A DNA stretch of 64,000 bases from Porites lobata (taxonomy: Eukaryota > Cnidaria > Anthozoa > Scleractinia > Poritidae), in assembly GCA_942486035.1 (NCBI GenBank), contig CALNXK010000042.1:2200001-2264000 (forward strand). Reading direction: 5' to 3'. A program made the translations under genes and the position numbers. This document shows, in pieces, positions 21,530-32,366 of the stretch (position 1 is the first letter of the stretch; each line of letters opens with the position of its first letter). The notes below the pieces were generated by a model. It was not told where the DNA came from. It searched no databases and saw only the letters and a program-made list of their open reading frames with translations.

Positions 21530-21612
21530 TACATCCCAACAGGAGTCGAACCTGTGACCTCCCTAGTAGCTAGTCTAGAGGCTCTACCAGTGAGCTACAG
21601 TAGGCTCGTGGG
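21530..21612 (-). repeat. tRNA-like sequence (SINE head or tRNA pseudogene)
   Basis: The minus strand reads TAGCTCACTGGTAGAGC (A box, D arm) and, 30 nt on, GGTTCGACTCC (B box) inside a perfect 5-bp T stem. The anticodon region can pair but has an 8-nt loop, and the acceptor stem pairs at only about five of seven positions. A functional tRNA is therefore unlikely; a tRNA-derived SINE head or pseudogene fits better. Confidence 0.55.
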
Positions 21613-22273
21613 AGCCAAGTCCACTAAACTAGGTTCATGTGACAAATATCTTGTACACTGCCAGGACTGATAGAGATGTGATTGTGAATGTTATGCTTGG
21701 GAATGACTTAATAAGCCTTTTTGTAACTGAAGTGGTATGGTTGCAATTTGAGTTGTGTAGAGTTAAGTGAACTTGAACACACTGGACTGTATCGTAGACT
21801 CAAGTAGTTGTTTTGAACACGCTTGAACAATAAGAAGCTTCTGGAAGCGGTTTTATTGAAAGCGAATATTATCTCGAGTTACATTTCAAACCAAAAGCTA
21901 AACCTCTACGATAAGGCGACAATGAAAATACAAATGTAAAGTTACAGATGATTGTCACATAAGGGAGAATCTTAGGGCGATCCCTCACCTATTTGAAAGA
22001 TTGTTTTTGATTAGCTGGGAAAACAATAGGGATTGTCACATTTCAATGCCCCTATCCCTGAAAACAATGGAAGTGCAGACTAAAGGGGACCAGTGAAATA
22101 TGACGTTTAGAACGGTGCAGGTCTACTAGAATCTTAGAGAATCCTGAATACTTTCGACAGTTCGATCTGCGTGGTCTGACAAGTCCCACGGTCCGCGACT
22201 TGATGACGTAATGTTTTAAGCCTACAAGTTGATCTCTTTTAATTCATGCCGACTGATTCTGTTTAATTTGAAG

Positions 22274-22410
22274 GTACAGTATGCTGGGCAAGTAGAAGAT
22301 CCTGCTAATGAACTTTCTAATGGCGATATCTACATGATAAACTCAAAAAGAGATCCTTCATCACACTCTCCACAAAATACTACTGGCAACTTGAATAATC
22401 CACATCGGAG
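22274..22410 (+). pseudogene. Decayed duplicate of GOPC penultimate exon
   Basis: Relative to 11781-11915, one A is missing (GGCAAAGTAG became GGCAAGTAG), which puts a TAG in frame after the sixth codon. The donor is now GC rather than GT (CGGAG then GCAATG), and there is a 3-bp net length change near the end. It cannot serve as a normal coding exon of GOPC. Confidence 0.9.
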
Positions 22411-23507
22411 GCAATGTTAAATGTTAACGCTCAACTTTTTGGTGGTCTTTCTCTGACACCTTGCGTAACGTTCATCTGTAACAGTGAAGAGTGAAGGGAA
22501 ACAGTGAAGAGTACATATATAACTGCTGGTGTCCAATGAAATCCCATAAATTACATACATCCAAACATCAATGTGATAGTCACCTTAGAGAAAATTAATT
22601 GCTTACTTAAGTGAAGAAAGATATTTAGGTGTAGCCCAAAAATGGCAGTGATTTCATATCCTTGAACTGTTGCACTTTCTTCCTCGGTTGTTTCCTCCCT
22701 CCCCCTCTCCTCTCTAGCCTGCCTAGCTGTCGGTTTTATTGGGGATAGCGTGAGCGAAAACGGGCTGGAAACAACGGGAAAACGCGGTTTCTCCGCTTGT
22801 CGCCTGCGCTTTTGCGACTTCGCTGCTTATTTGCGCGCTCACCAGCCAATACCTTTAGCTACGCAGGCTATTTCCTTACAGCCCGATCTTCCTCTTCCTC
22901 TTCCTATTTAATTGTTTGTCAAGTGTCTATTCTTTTTGCCGTTTGTCTGTTCCTATGCCCCCCATTAAAACCGCTTTCATAAAATTTAATGGCTTGTTGA
23001 CCTTCTTTTTAGGCCTGTTTTACATATGGCATGTTTATTTATTTATTTATTTTTTACCCTGTGTACGGTGTAGATACATCTAGATCACTCGCAATCTATC
23101 TGGACAATACCGCTAACACTGCATTTATTTGATTTACATATTGGGCAAACGTTTCAGACTAACAGCAAACGGAATATGCCATTACTGCTAATGGGCTACG
23201 ATCACAGGAAACGCAAACGCTGTATTAGCTACATAATGATCTGTTGTTATTTACCTGTGTTTCCGAGTCTTTATGAGTCGTTTTGGAAGGGATTTGAATC
23301 AGCGTTGACTGTCCCGGCCTATTCATATTCAGGACGCGTCATACAAGATTAAACATTTGGAACCGGCAAATTCAAATCCCTTCCAACACAACTCGTAAAG
23401 ACTCGAGAACACAGGTAAATAACAACGGATTACGATGTTGCTTATATAGCATTTGGGTTCCCTGTGATATTGTCTAATCAGTTTTTATCTCATTTTGCTT
23501 GCTCCAG

Positions 23508-23823
23508 CCCTCCGTCCTCACCTCGATCGCTTTATTCTCATCCTGGCGCCGCCCAACCAGTCAACGCCAGCGCAGCTCCTGAATCACCGAAAAAATACAC
23601 CAATCCAGCGACAATTCCAGGCACATTTTCAACGACAGTTGACAGCAGAGGGAGTAACTCCAACTTGTCCCCAAGATCGAGCTCACAGTCTTCATTATCA
23701 TTAGCATCATCTCTATCACCTCAACAAGCTGGAACCTTAAATGTCGGACGATTGGACCCTTTGATACAAGCACCATCTCAAAGCAACGATGCCAGTTCAG
23801 AACTTTTTTCACCTACAACGTGA
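23508..23823 (+). pseudogene. Duplicate GOPC terminal exon (frame still open)
   Basis: Same length, acceptor (GCTCCAG) and stop as 12948-13263, with a few replacement changes (S to N, S to P, E to D, E to Q). In principle the PDZ exon at 10271-10524 could splice to it in frame, because both sides are phase 2, giving an alternative tail. No upstream exon of its own exists, so it is classed as a non-autonomous duplicate. Confidence 0.7.
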
Positions 23824-23879
23824 CACTATGTCGTCTGTGCGTTTATAGTCTTCTATACAGCCTACCGTATCCTCTTCTG

Positions 23880-24330
23880 GAGGAAAAACGGAACTGCAAA
23901 AGGTTTTTCTTCGGGGTATGGGTACGTTTACTTTCACGCTACCTTCTATGGAGTAATTTGATTGTCCTGAGATTGTTGCTTGACGTGGAAGGATGGCTGG
24001 GATGGGAGCTATTAACGTACCCCGTCCTCCCCCCCCCCCAGCGGAGAAGACGGAAAAGAAAAAGGTTTTGCCGAGGGGTAAGGGGAGGACTGCACGTGGG
24101 CTACCTCTTAAAGAGTAATTTTATTGTTCTTCAATTGTTGCGTGACGAAGAAGGATGGCGTGACAAGGCCGACTAAGTTATGGCTGCGGTGGAGGCTATT
24201 TACGTACCCCAGGCTCCCCCGCGGAGAAGACGGAACTGAAAAAGTTTTCTCCGTGGGGTAAGAGTACGGCCACACGTAGACTACCTTTAATAGAGTAATG
24301 TGATTGTCCTGCAATCGTTGCGTGACAAGG
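23880..24330. repeat. Tandem repeat of about 160 bp, three units
   Basis: Counterpart of 13330-13680 with one extra unit at the left (CGGAACTGCAAAAGG ... GATTGTTGCTTGACG). Each unit keeps the GCGGAGAAGACGGAA-like core and a TTGTTGCGTGAC-like end. Confidence 0.8.
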
Positions 24331-25639
24331 CAGCTAATTCATGGCTCAGTGTGGGCAACAAATAATTGACCGTAAATCAGACATGTAAAAAAGAAATATA
24401 TTTATTCTTGGTCTTTGTTATTCTGTTATAGAAGGAAATTGAACATTACAATTTTATTGAAGGCGTTCTTGGGTATACACGCTCATCATCAATCGAATCA
24501 CCTTGATCACGTAGATAAGTCTGCTACGTCAAAGCTTATGGAATATATCAAAAGATTGTTATTATGAAACGCACCATAAAATATTAAAATATCCGTAAAA
24601 TTGTTGTATTTTGCCGCGTGGTAAACTCGCTGCTTCTCAGGCTCCTTGAATTGAGGAGAACTAAGTGAACAATTGTGTGCTAGCTAAGGGGCACACTTGC
24701 AAGTCGTTTCAAATGGGTGATTTGACTTTTATCTTTTTCAAAACATGGTTTTGTTAAGAAGCAAACAAAACAACGTAACCCTCGGAAAAAAAAATGCGAA
24801 ACCAAAATAAAGAATGATAGATAGCATTGCAAAAGTTTGTTATGCTTTGTGAATCGCTTTAAAAGGAATGTAGCACTTTCTCGACAGTCACATGTGAGCA
24901 GCGTCATTCGTAATCGCTTGTAAGTATTGTAGCTCTCGAAGGCGGTCAAAGTATTTTCTTCGAATCGTGATTGGTTAATTTTAATGTCAGGGCTTGTTAT
25001 GATTGCCAATTACGTTTATTTTGGTTTTACAATTACGCTCATTTAAAATGCAAGATGTTTTAGTTTCTTCCTCGACGAAACCAAACGTTACGAAGAAACT
25101 AGATAAACGTAATCACTTATGACGTACTGTTACTTTTAAAAATTATTTAGTTTTTTGTTATGGCGAGGGACCGTGGAATAATGTCACTAGAAAATTGTGG
25201 CTAATACTTGTAGATTTAAAGCGGAGGTTTTGGCAGATGTATATTTTTAGAAATGGTTGAAACTAATAGTGAAAGCAATTAAAATTCTCAATTGTTGAAT
25301 AAACCAATAAGAGGAAATTTAGTTTTACTCTTACTCAGCTATGTGTGTATTTTAAGGAAAAACAAAAAAAACCTTACACGTTACCTTAAACTGTCACTTA
25401 TACACCCCCCTAGCCCCCCCAACCCCCCCCAGGTATTGGCTCACTTAACCATGAAAAAAATCCTATTATCAGCCCTCCTTCAAATACATTAAAATGAATT
25501 GGATTTTCTATGGTGCAAAACACTACTATCGCTCGTTTCGAAGCGCCTTTCCTATTCTAAAACACTTGTGAAGGCAAAACCACAACGACAAACCAGTGAG
25601 GGTCAGCCACTCTTTAGTAGACCTGGATCAGTAACAACA

Positions 25640-25925
25640 TCAGAAAATTAAAACTGTAAACTGATCGTTACGGCAGGAACAATGATAGAAGCAATGAATA
25701 AACAAAACAAAAATTAAACGGTAAATTATATTTGCCCGATATTTCGGTTTGCAACACCAACAACGTTCAAGGAGGGCTTCATTTTTCTTTTTAGCGCCCT
25801 TGAAGGTTTGCGTTACAATCGAGATATCGGGCAAATATAATTTACCATCTTATTTTTGTTTTCCTTATTCATTTTTTCTATCACTCTTCCTGCCGTAAGG
25901 ATTAGTTTACTGTTTTAATTTGGTA
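25640..25925. mobile_element. Fold-back element, more complete copy
   Basis: The inner arms match 15076-15210. The outer arms GTTACGGCAGGAA...AAACAAAAAT and ATTTTTGTTTTCC...TTCCTGCCGTAAGG are present on both sides here, while the left edge lacks the ACCAAATTTG still present in unit 1. Together the two copies define a roughly 290-bp fold-back MITE. Confidence 0.75.
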
Positions 25926-26824
25926 CTTTCTTATTCCGGTTTATATAATCACAATAATTGGTACCCTGCGCGCCCCTAGGGTCTCCTGAGGCTTCGATAT
26001 TCCAAGATATGTCTGGAAGAGGAAGGAGGCCTCTGATGACGGGCCTCGACATTAGTTGCCTTATACAGTATCCAGAAAAAAATAGCTTCATATAGACATG
26101 GAATTGATGCGTTTTACGAGATTAAAAGCAAATCCAAAGACCCTCAGTCTTCAATTCTTTTTTTTTTAAGTTTCCTTCGCATGATTTGACTTAAAGAAAA
26201 GTCAGAAGATGCAGGCACATGACAAGATTTACAGTTCATTATCTACTTTTGTGTAACAACAGAGATGAAATCGGCCGTTAAGTTCTATGTAACATATAGT
26301 AAACATCCGCGAATTAGCACCCACGTTGTTAAAGTCTGGCAAAATAGGTTCTTTTATTTATGGGCTACTTCTTGGCAAGGCTAAGTAGGTTCTTTTAAAA
26401 TTATTATGAAGGAGAGATTGTTGATATGATTACCAGAAAAATAAATAAACTTGGGTTTGGTCCTTGAAAATACGGTATAATTTATTCACAACTGTGTTAT
26501 TAGAACTTTATTAAGAGATTGGTACGGTATGTTCTTGTTACACTGATTTACAATTTCAAAGTTACACTCCTTGGTTGATAAATTGTTTATCATATTTTAA
26601 TTGTAACTCACATAATAAAAATTATAAGAAACTGCTTGTTCTTGCTTGGCTAAATAGATTCTTGTATCGTTAGGTATTAAAGTGGCTAATATCTGCCAGG
26701 ACGTTCTTATATATTAATCTACCAGGTTCTTATTCGCGGGTGTTTACTCTTTACATAGTCCGTTTCAGTGATAAGCGCCTCGCCTGATTTTCACCTGACT
26801 TCAGGTCGACAGAACATCAACGAC

Positions 26825-26832
26825 TATAAAAG
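26825..26832 (+). promoter_or_regulatory. TATA box of small gene, unit 2
   Basis: TATAAAAG at the position equivalent to 16145-16152, 94 bp before the ATG at 26919. Confidence 0.5.
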
Positions 26833-26918
26833 ACCTAAAGAAATGCCGTGCTATTAACAGTGTGATTTTGGACTCACAAACCTTCACAAGTGAAGCTTTA
26901 CCTGAAAACTCAGCCAAA

Positions 26919-28531
26919 ATGCCTACATCAGGAAAGGTAATTAAATATCTCCTAAGTTTGTTTCAAAAACCTTTACAATAATTATTTCTCCGAGATATTC
27001 TACTTCTCCTCGAAATGATGAGTGTCCATCATATATAGCAAACTTTGAATCAGATTTCACAAGTATAGTGAAACTTGGCTTGACCGAAACAATATATATC
27101 AGCGGACTTGTGTTGGGGCAGTTTGCAGATTGTGCATGGTAGAAATGAAATAATTGTCTCTTTTGGTGAGGAAGGGAGCTTTTGTTCTTCCTGAATTTGT
27201 TTTGAAGTCAGTATTTCGACGGTTCGTTATCTCAAGAAAAAAAAGTTATGTAGAACAAATTAATAGTAATGATAATAAAGAATCTTATAATGTTTTCAGA
27301 AAATTGTACAAAGCGAAGAACTCAGACGTCAGATAAATGCCGGTCTGCGAAAAGATGATGACTATGAAGGTAAAGGTTAAATATTCCTTTGCATATTTTT
27401 CACATGCAGAAACAACTCAATTGCAACACAGTGATCATGAGCTCCGAGGCTGAAGGTAATAAATCAAAAGAAATGGATTATTAATCCCTGAATCTAAAGG
27501 TCAATGATGCTGTATTTCTTTTCTCTTATTCCTCGCACGCCATGGAGCTAAGTACAATTTGTAATAATTTGCAACAGTAATACCGAGTCAACTCCCGTTA
27601 TTGTGGACACCCCCCGGGACCGCCATTTAGTGTCCCTAATAGTGAGAATCCGTAGTAACGGTGTGCGAGAAATAAATTTTTGATATTAAAGGAATTACTG
27701 TATATTGTCTTCAATGACCAATTGCGGTGCGGCAGTTTTTGCATATAATGAGCGTCAGAACTTTATTTACTTTTTAAACACGTCAACCAGCTTTGGTTGC
27801 TCTGAGTAGGCGACATAAGTGGTACTCGAGTAGTACTTTGTCACCAAGAATACTAAATTGATGAGCAACGTTGGAATGCCCTTTCGTAATAAAAAATACT
27901 GAAATACTTCCATTGAACACTTTCTTAAAAGTCCTTAAACAAAGGCGAACAGAAAAAGAGGAGTAATGATACATTATAATTTGAGATAATTCAAACTTAA
28001 TGTTGCCAAGAGCAGATCGATGTCCGTTATAGTTAGAACAATAAAATTGTGCTCTCGGGACCGAGAAAAGTGTCCGTAATTGCGTAATGGCGAGACTCCC
28101 GTGATAAAGGGTGTTTTAGGGGGTTTAGCAGCTGCAGGTCAGTATTAGCGGGGTGTCAGTAATAGCGAGCTGCCCGCAAGGCGCGAGTTAGACTGTATCA
28201 TGATACGAACAGCCTCCTCCTCATACACCTCGGCGTTTTTCGCACAGATGCAGGCGCGAAATGCGAGTGACACGCGAATGTAGCGCGCAAATTTTCATCG
28301 AGAGAGAGAGATGTTTGTTGGTACGAGGCAGATCCGCGTAAAGAGACATCTAGGCCTTTTTCACTCTCTTATTTTATTGTAATATATTTTCATTATTTTT
28401 CCTTTGCAGGCCAGTTTCTGTGTAGGGATCTCAAGATCCAGGTGCTTCCTGTAGCCTTTTATTTGAATGAAAGTGTTAATTTCAAACAATCTGCTACAGG
28501 AAAAATGACCCGAGATGGTCAAATTTGCTGA
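26919..28531 (+). CDS. Candidate small three-exon gene, 69 aa, unit 2
   Basis: Exons 26919-26936, 27300-27369 and 28410-28531, again 18+70+122 nt with GT/AG junctions and no frameshift. The product differs from the unit-1 copy at A3T, then H to Y, A to V, N to S, S to T, E to D, and at the C-terminus (GQIC in place of GCCC). Only two clear synonymous changes were counted. The open frame is kept, yet the change pattern looks relaxed or diversifying rather than conserved. Confidence 0.42.
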
Positions 28532-29722
28532 GGATTGTAGCATCTAGCGCTAATGCGGAATTGATCTAAAGAAGTGATTAAGCAACCGTGTAATTTACGT
28601 TGAAAGTTAAAGAAACTATATTTATTTTTTTGTTTTTATTTTTTTGAGCCAAAGTTCAGTATTGTTGCAGTATTGTTGTTGATTAAGGTACTCTTAAACT
28701 GAGAACAAAAGCTCTTGAAATCATCTCTAGCAGGTTTTTATATCTTTAGGTGTGTATGTAAACTTGGGCAATTTAATCACCTTTTGCCTGGGAAACATTT
28801 TTTCTGACTTCTGTACTTAGTAAATGGCGCGTTCAGAATCTGTGCTCAAAAAAAAAAAAAAACTAGCTGTTATGATCGCTCGAATCCAATTGATACTCTA
28901 AATAGAGTTTATCGTGCTTAAAAAATGTAAACTAAAACACGGACAGAAATCAGACGTGTTTCCTTTTTTAATCTCGACTCTAAGATCAACCGGAAAGTCC
29001 CGGTTCGTGTTGTAAAACACTGATTTTACCATGCTTCATGGCCGAAGTGCATACATGTAACTGACGGAGATGATGATTATTACGTTTACGCAAACAGCTA
29101 TTTGTAACCAATTATCTTCTCTTGTTGATGGATCACAAATGAGCTAGTTTTTCCCCTTCTTTGTCGTTTGCTTCATTTTTGTCATATCTACACAAACATA
29201 AGTGTTTTCTTCAGGTCGGTTTGCTCAATTCCTAATAAATTTCACGGCTCATCTGCAGTGTGCTGTAAACGTGGATTATAATAAAGGTCCCGTTTACAAC
29301 GTATATGAAGAAAAGATGTCTATGGATAGAGGGTTACCCTCCCAGCCGATCGAGTCAACTTTATTGGGGATCTATCTATATGAAAAAAATCGAGAAAAAC
29401 GTTGACCTCTTTGCTCGAGCTTACAGCGCTCTCACATGCTCTATTACTGACACCCCTCTGTAACAGATTCAGTGGAATTTATATCTTTACCTGGTTCTTG
29501 GAGAAAACTTCACCGGGTTGGCTTATTTTCCACTGGGTTTTTTTCTTAGTCGTGTATCTCCCATAAAAGCTAAAAGGGGTAACAGACATTACATTTTTAC
29601 TGGTATGAAACCTTCGAAAACCTTTTAATGTTGCTCTAGCTAGAATAATTACAAGATTTAGACACTTTTTTATGCGAGATCGATTACCCGCACCCTCCGA
29701 TTTATACGATGTTTTATATTTT

Positions 29723-29977
29723 TGCTTCTTTTAAACAATCATGAATAGCGAAATGCACTGACCAGTTCTGTAGAAGTCACAACAGAAAGTGAACGCGGAA
29801 GTAACAAATTGGCCGGGTAGAAACAAATTTTTCGCCAGGTATCGGGGTGGCTACATTATCACTGAGTAGACTACTGAATTAGACCACTGGGTAGGGTTTC
29901 TGACTGGGTCTGTTACAGAGGGGGAATTGTCTCTCCTTGGCGAGTTTACCCGGCTGAGGGAGCGAAATTGTTAATAT
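29723..29977. other. 255-bp segment present only in duplication unit 2
   Basis: Unit 1 reads straight from GTTTTATATTTTTT to TATGGATAAAC near 19080, whereas unit 2 has about 255 bp between the same flanks, including GGCCGGGTAG and CTGTTACAGAGGGG. Whether it was inserted in unit 2 or lost from unit 1 cannot be told; no clear terminal repeats were seen. Confidence 0.8.
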
Positions 29978-31964
29978 GGATAAACGTCGTCCCCGCTAGA
30001 AGTGTGAACCCACCACAGAGCGCCCACACAATCTGTTTGTGTAACCGATGTAATTTTATGGCAAATGTCACTTGTATTTACAGTTTGCTTCATCTGTAGT
30101 GGTATATCGCTAAATGTGTACATGTATCAAAGCTAAACAAACATTGTTACCAACATTGTTCCTTAACCTTTCGGTGAATTGTTTTCCTTTTGCCTCAGAA
30201 GTGGTAGTTTGAGCGATTTTCTGGATTTTGGGCGTGTGTGAATAGCTTCGAGAAATCGCCAACGCAAATTTTGCAGCTGGGTCCAAACCTGGACATAAGT
30301 GGGTTGATGGGGATAACTTAAGCTGATTGCGAGAAAGATGTATTTTATAAGCATGCGATGTCGGGTGCCCTTGTTGCTGGAGTTTGTTTACTCCTAAAAT
30401 ATGATAATAATTTGAAATAAATATGCTCGAGAGCAATTTTTTATACATACATTATATTGCTTCAACTTTGAAGGTCATTGAAAGTTAGTGAAGTCGATCA
30501 GGGCGTTGCGTTAATTTTTTGACGCAAAGTTTCGGAGTAAGTTATTGGCAATAGTTTACCACTCTATTGTTAGCCAACGAGCCTCTGGAAATAATTAATA
30601 TTAATCTTTCTTCCTGAGACTGAGAACTATCTGCTGGCAATTGTTTTGTACCAACACGCACATTTTTACTGTTGCTTTTGTTCCAAGCTAGGGGTTATCG
30701 AACAGTAGAACAATTTAGCGAAAAAGAAGACGAAGCAGTTAGTGTGTTTTTATCAGACCTAAGCATACAATTTGAGACTGTTTTAGTCTTGCTTATAATC
30801 TAGAAAGGAATCCAATATTGCGCCCAGCTCCCTAGACACAGTTTAATTAAGGTGTACTCTCCTCTCGCGACAATTTAACTGGTAGAATGGATGATAGGCT
30901 TCTAGTTTTCGGGCTGCGAAACTTCAATGATTAGAGGAACCTGGTCTTACCTAGCATCCGTGACAGGTGCAAAGCAAAAGAGAAATCCCCTCCCTTTTCC
31001 CTTCCTCACTTAACCCTTTGGACGCCCGCCAAGCAGGCTGGTCTTACAAGGGTTAGAAGTGAGGAGTTCGCAAATATTATGCCTGTAATTAACCCAGCCA
31101 ACAAAGTAACGTGGATGTCATCTCATTTTAAAACATTTCCACAAAGACTGAGTTCGAGATCGTGGGTTTCCGCGAAATTTTCATACTCTGCTTGAGATGA
31201 CCGACTGCAGTGTGGTTCCTAATATCATTTTTCAGCGATAACAAGTTTAAGTTATCAGAGCGCTGTGGGGATTGCACTACTCAAGAAGCTAGCGTTGCTG
31301 CGTTCCTGTTACGTCTTTTGATGTTTTTTCGTCATTTATTACTTTATTAGGTTTCCTAATTTCCACCTCCCCCCTTCACAATGATTTAACAAGTTTTTCC
31401 AGCATTTGAAAAGTAACTTTAATCAGCTTTTCTACTGTCATACGCGACTTGATAAATTTGTTCCAAAATGGCGCCCTGCCAAAGTTTGAAAATGAGGAGA
31501 CTCTGGGGACGAGGTTAGCTAGTAACAAAATCAATTTTTTGTCTGCTTATTGTGGCAATTGTGTCCCACAGGAAGTGACCCAGGACTCTCTCCACAAGAC
31601 TCAACGCAGGCGCATAACTAGCTCGATTACCCAAGATGGCGTCCGCATGCTGCCTGTTTAAATTTTTATAGTTGTCAGATAATGCCGGAATTTTGCACTC
31701 CAAGAGTCCGTAAGTGTAAAATAGGGTAAATGCAGGAGCCGGTTAGTAATCGGCTCCTGGTAACGGTGTTTGCCATTTACTTGTTTTTTTGGGTACTTAC
31801 TGAGGAGGTTTTATCAAATTTAAGTTAAAGAGTAGAAGCATAATTTCTGCATTTTCTTTGCTAAAATGAGCATAATTTACAAATTCTAGCATAATTATTG
31901 GCATGTTTTCAGAAATATATAAGCATTGCTAATTGCATATTATGCTAAACTCCAGTCAGACACA

Positions 31965-32060
31965 CCCCCCGGGGAGTACTACCATTTATGGGCTAGAGAG
32001 GTATGTGCTGCCCTTTTTTAGTGTCTCAGTCCTAAAATAGGGTATAAGTTTTGCCCTTGT
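31965..32060 (+). mobile_element. DNA-transposon terminal fragment (CCCCCCGGGG family)
   Basis: CCCCCCGGGGAGTAC, ATTTATGGGCTAGAGAGGTA and TGTGCTGCCC occur in the same order as GGGGGTACTTTCTTATAAGA, GGCTAATGGG and AATGTGCCACTGG near 55752-55840, so at least two copies of one family are in the window. I recall this pattern as a common coral repeat. Confidence 0.5.
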
Positions 32061-32171
32061 TGGCGCTGTTTTGTCGGGCTTAACAGCACGGTCCTCGATT
32101 ATAAAAGTAGCAAGGTGATTAGGCTTTGTCTAAGGAAGATTAACCACCCTAGCCGAAGCTATCCCAACAGA

Positions 32172-32366
32172 CCGAAGACTACTGCAAAGCTGATTTAAAA
32201 CAACGTGTATTGTTTTTTATAACAATATTTCGGCTGGCCATACCAGTCTTCTTCAGGTTTACAGATGTAACATCTGTAAACCTGAAGAAGGCTGGTATGG
32301 CCAGCCGAAATATTGTTATAAAAAACAATACACTTTGTTTTAAATCAGCTTTGCAGTAGTCTTCGG
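32172..32366. repeat. 195-bp near-perfect palindrome with hammerhead-like cores
   Basis: 32172-32268 is the reverse complement of 32270-32366 with only a few mismatches, centred on ACAGATGT-A-ACATCTGT. Each arm carries CTGAAGA, a GGCTGG/CCAGCC stem (ACTGG in the other arm), then GAAA and a TATTGTT/AACAATA stem. That is the C-U-G-A-N-G-A, stem II, G-A-A-A, stem III order of hammerhead ribozymes. The residue expected to pair with the last A of GAAA is C, so catalytic competence is doubtful. Probably two head-to-head retroelement ends. Confidence 0.85.

Larger units (their letters stand above)
22195..31299. repeat. Segmental duplication, unit 2
   Basis: Direct repeat of 11701-20405. Differences include about 100 extra bp near 23160-23260, three rather than two 160-bp repeat units near 24000, a longer fold-back arm near 25900, and about 255 extra bp at 29723-29977. 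It carries no 5' GOPC exons, so it is a partial gene duplication. Confidence 0.95.

Noticed and set aside
21530..21612. Functional tRNA gene on the minus strand
   Set aside because: The A and B boxes and T arm are good, but the acceptor stem pairs poorly and the anticodon loop has eight bases; treated as SINE head or pseudogene.
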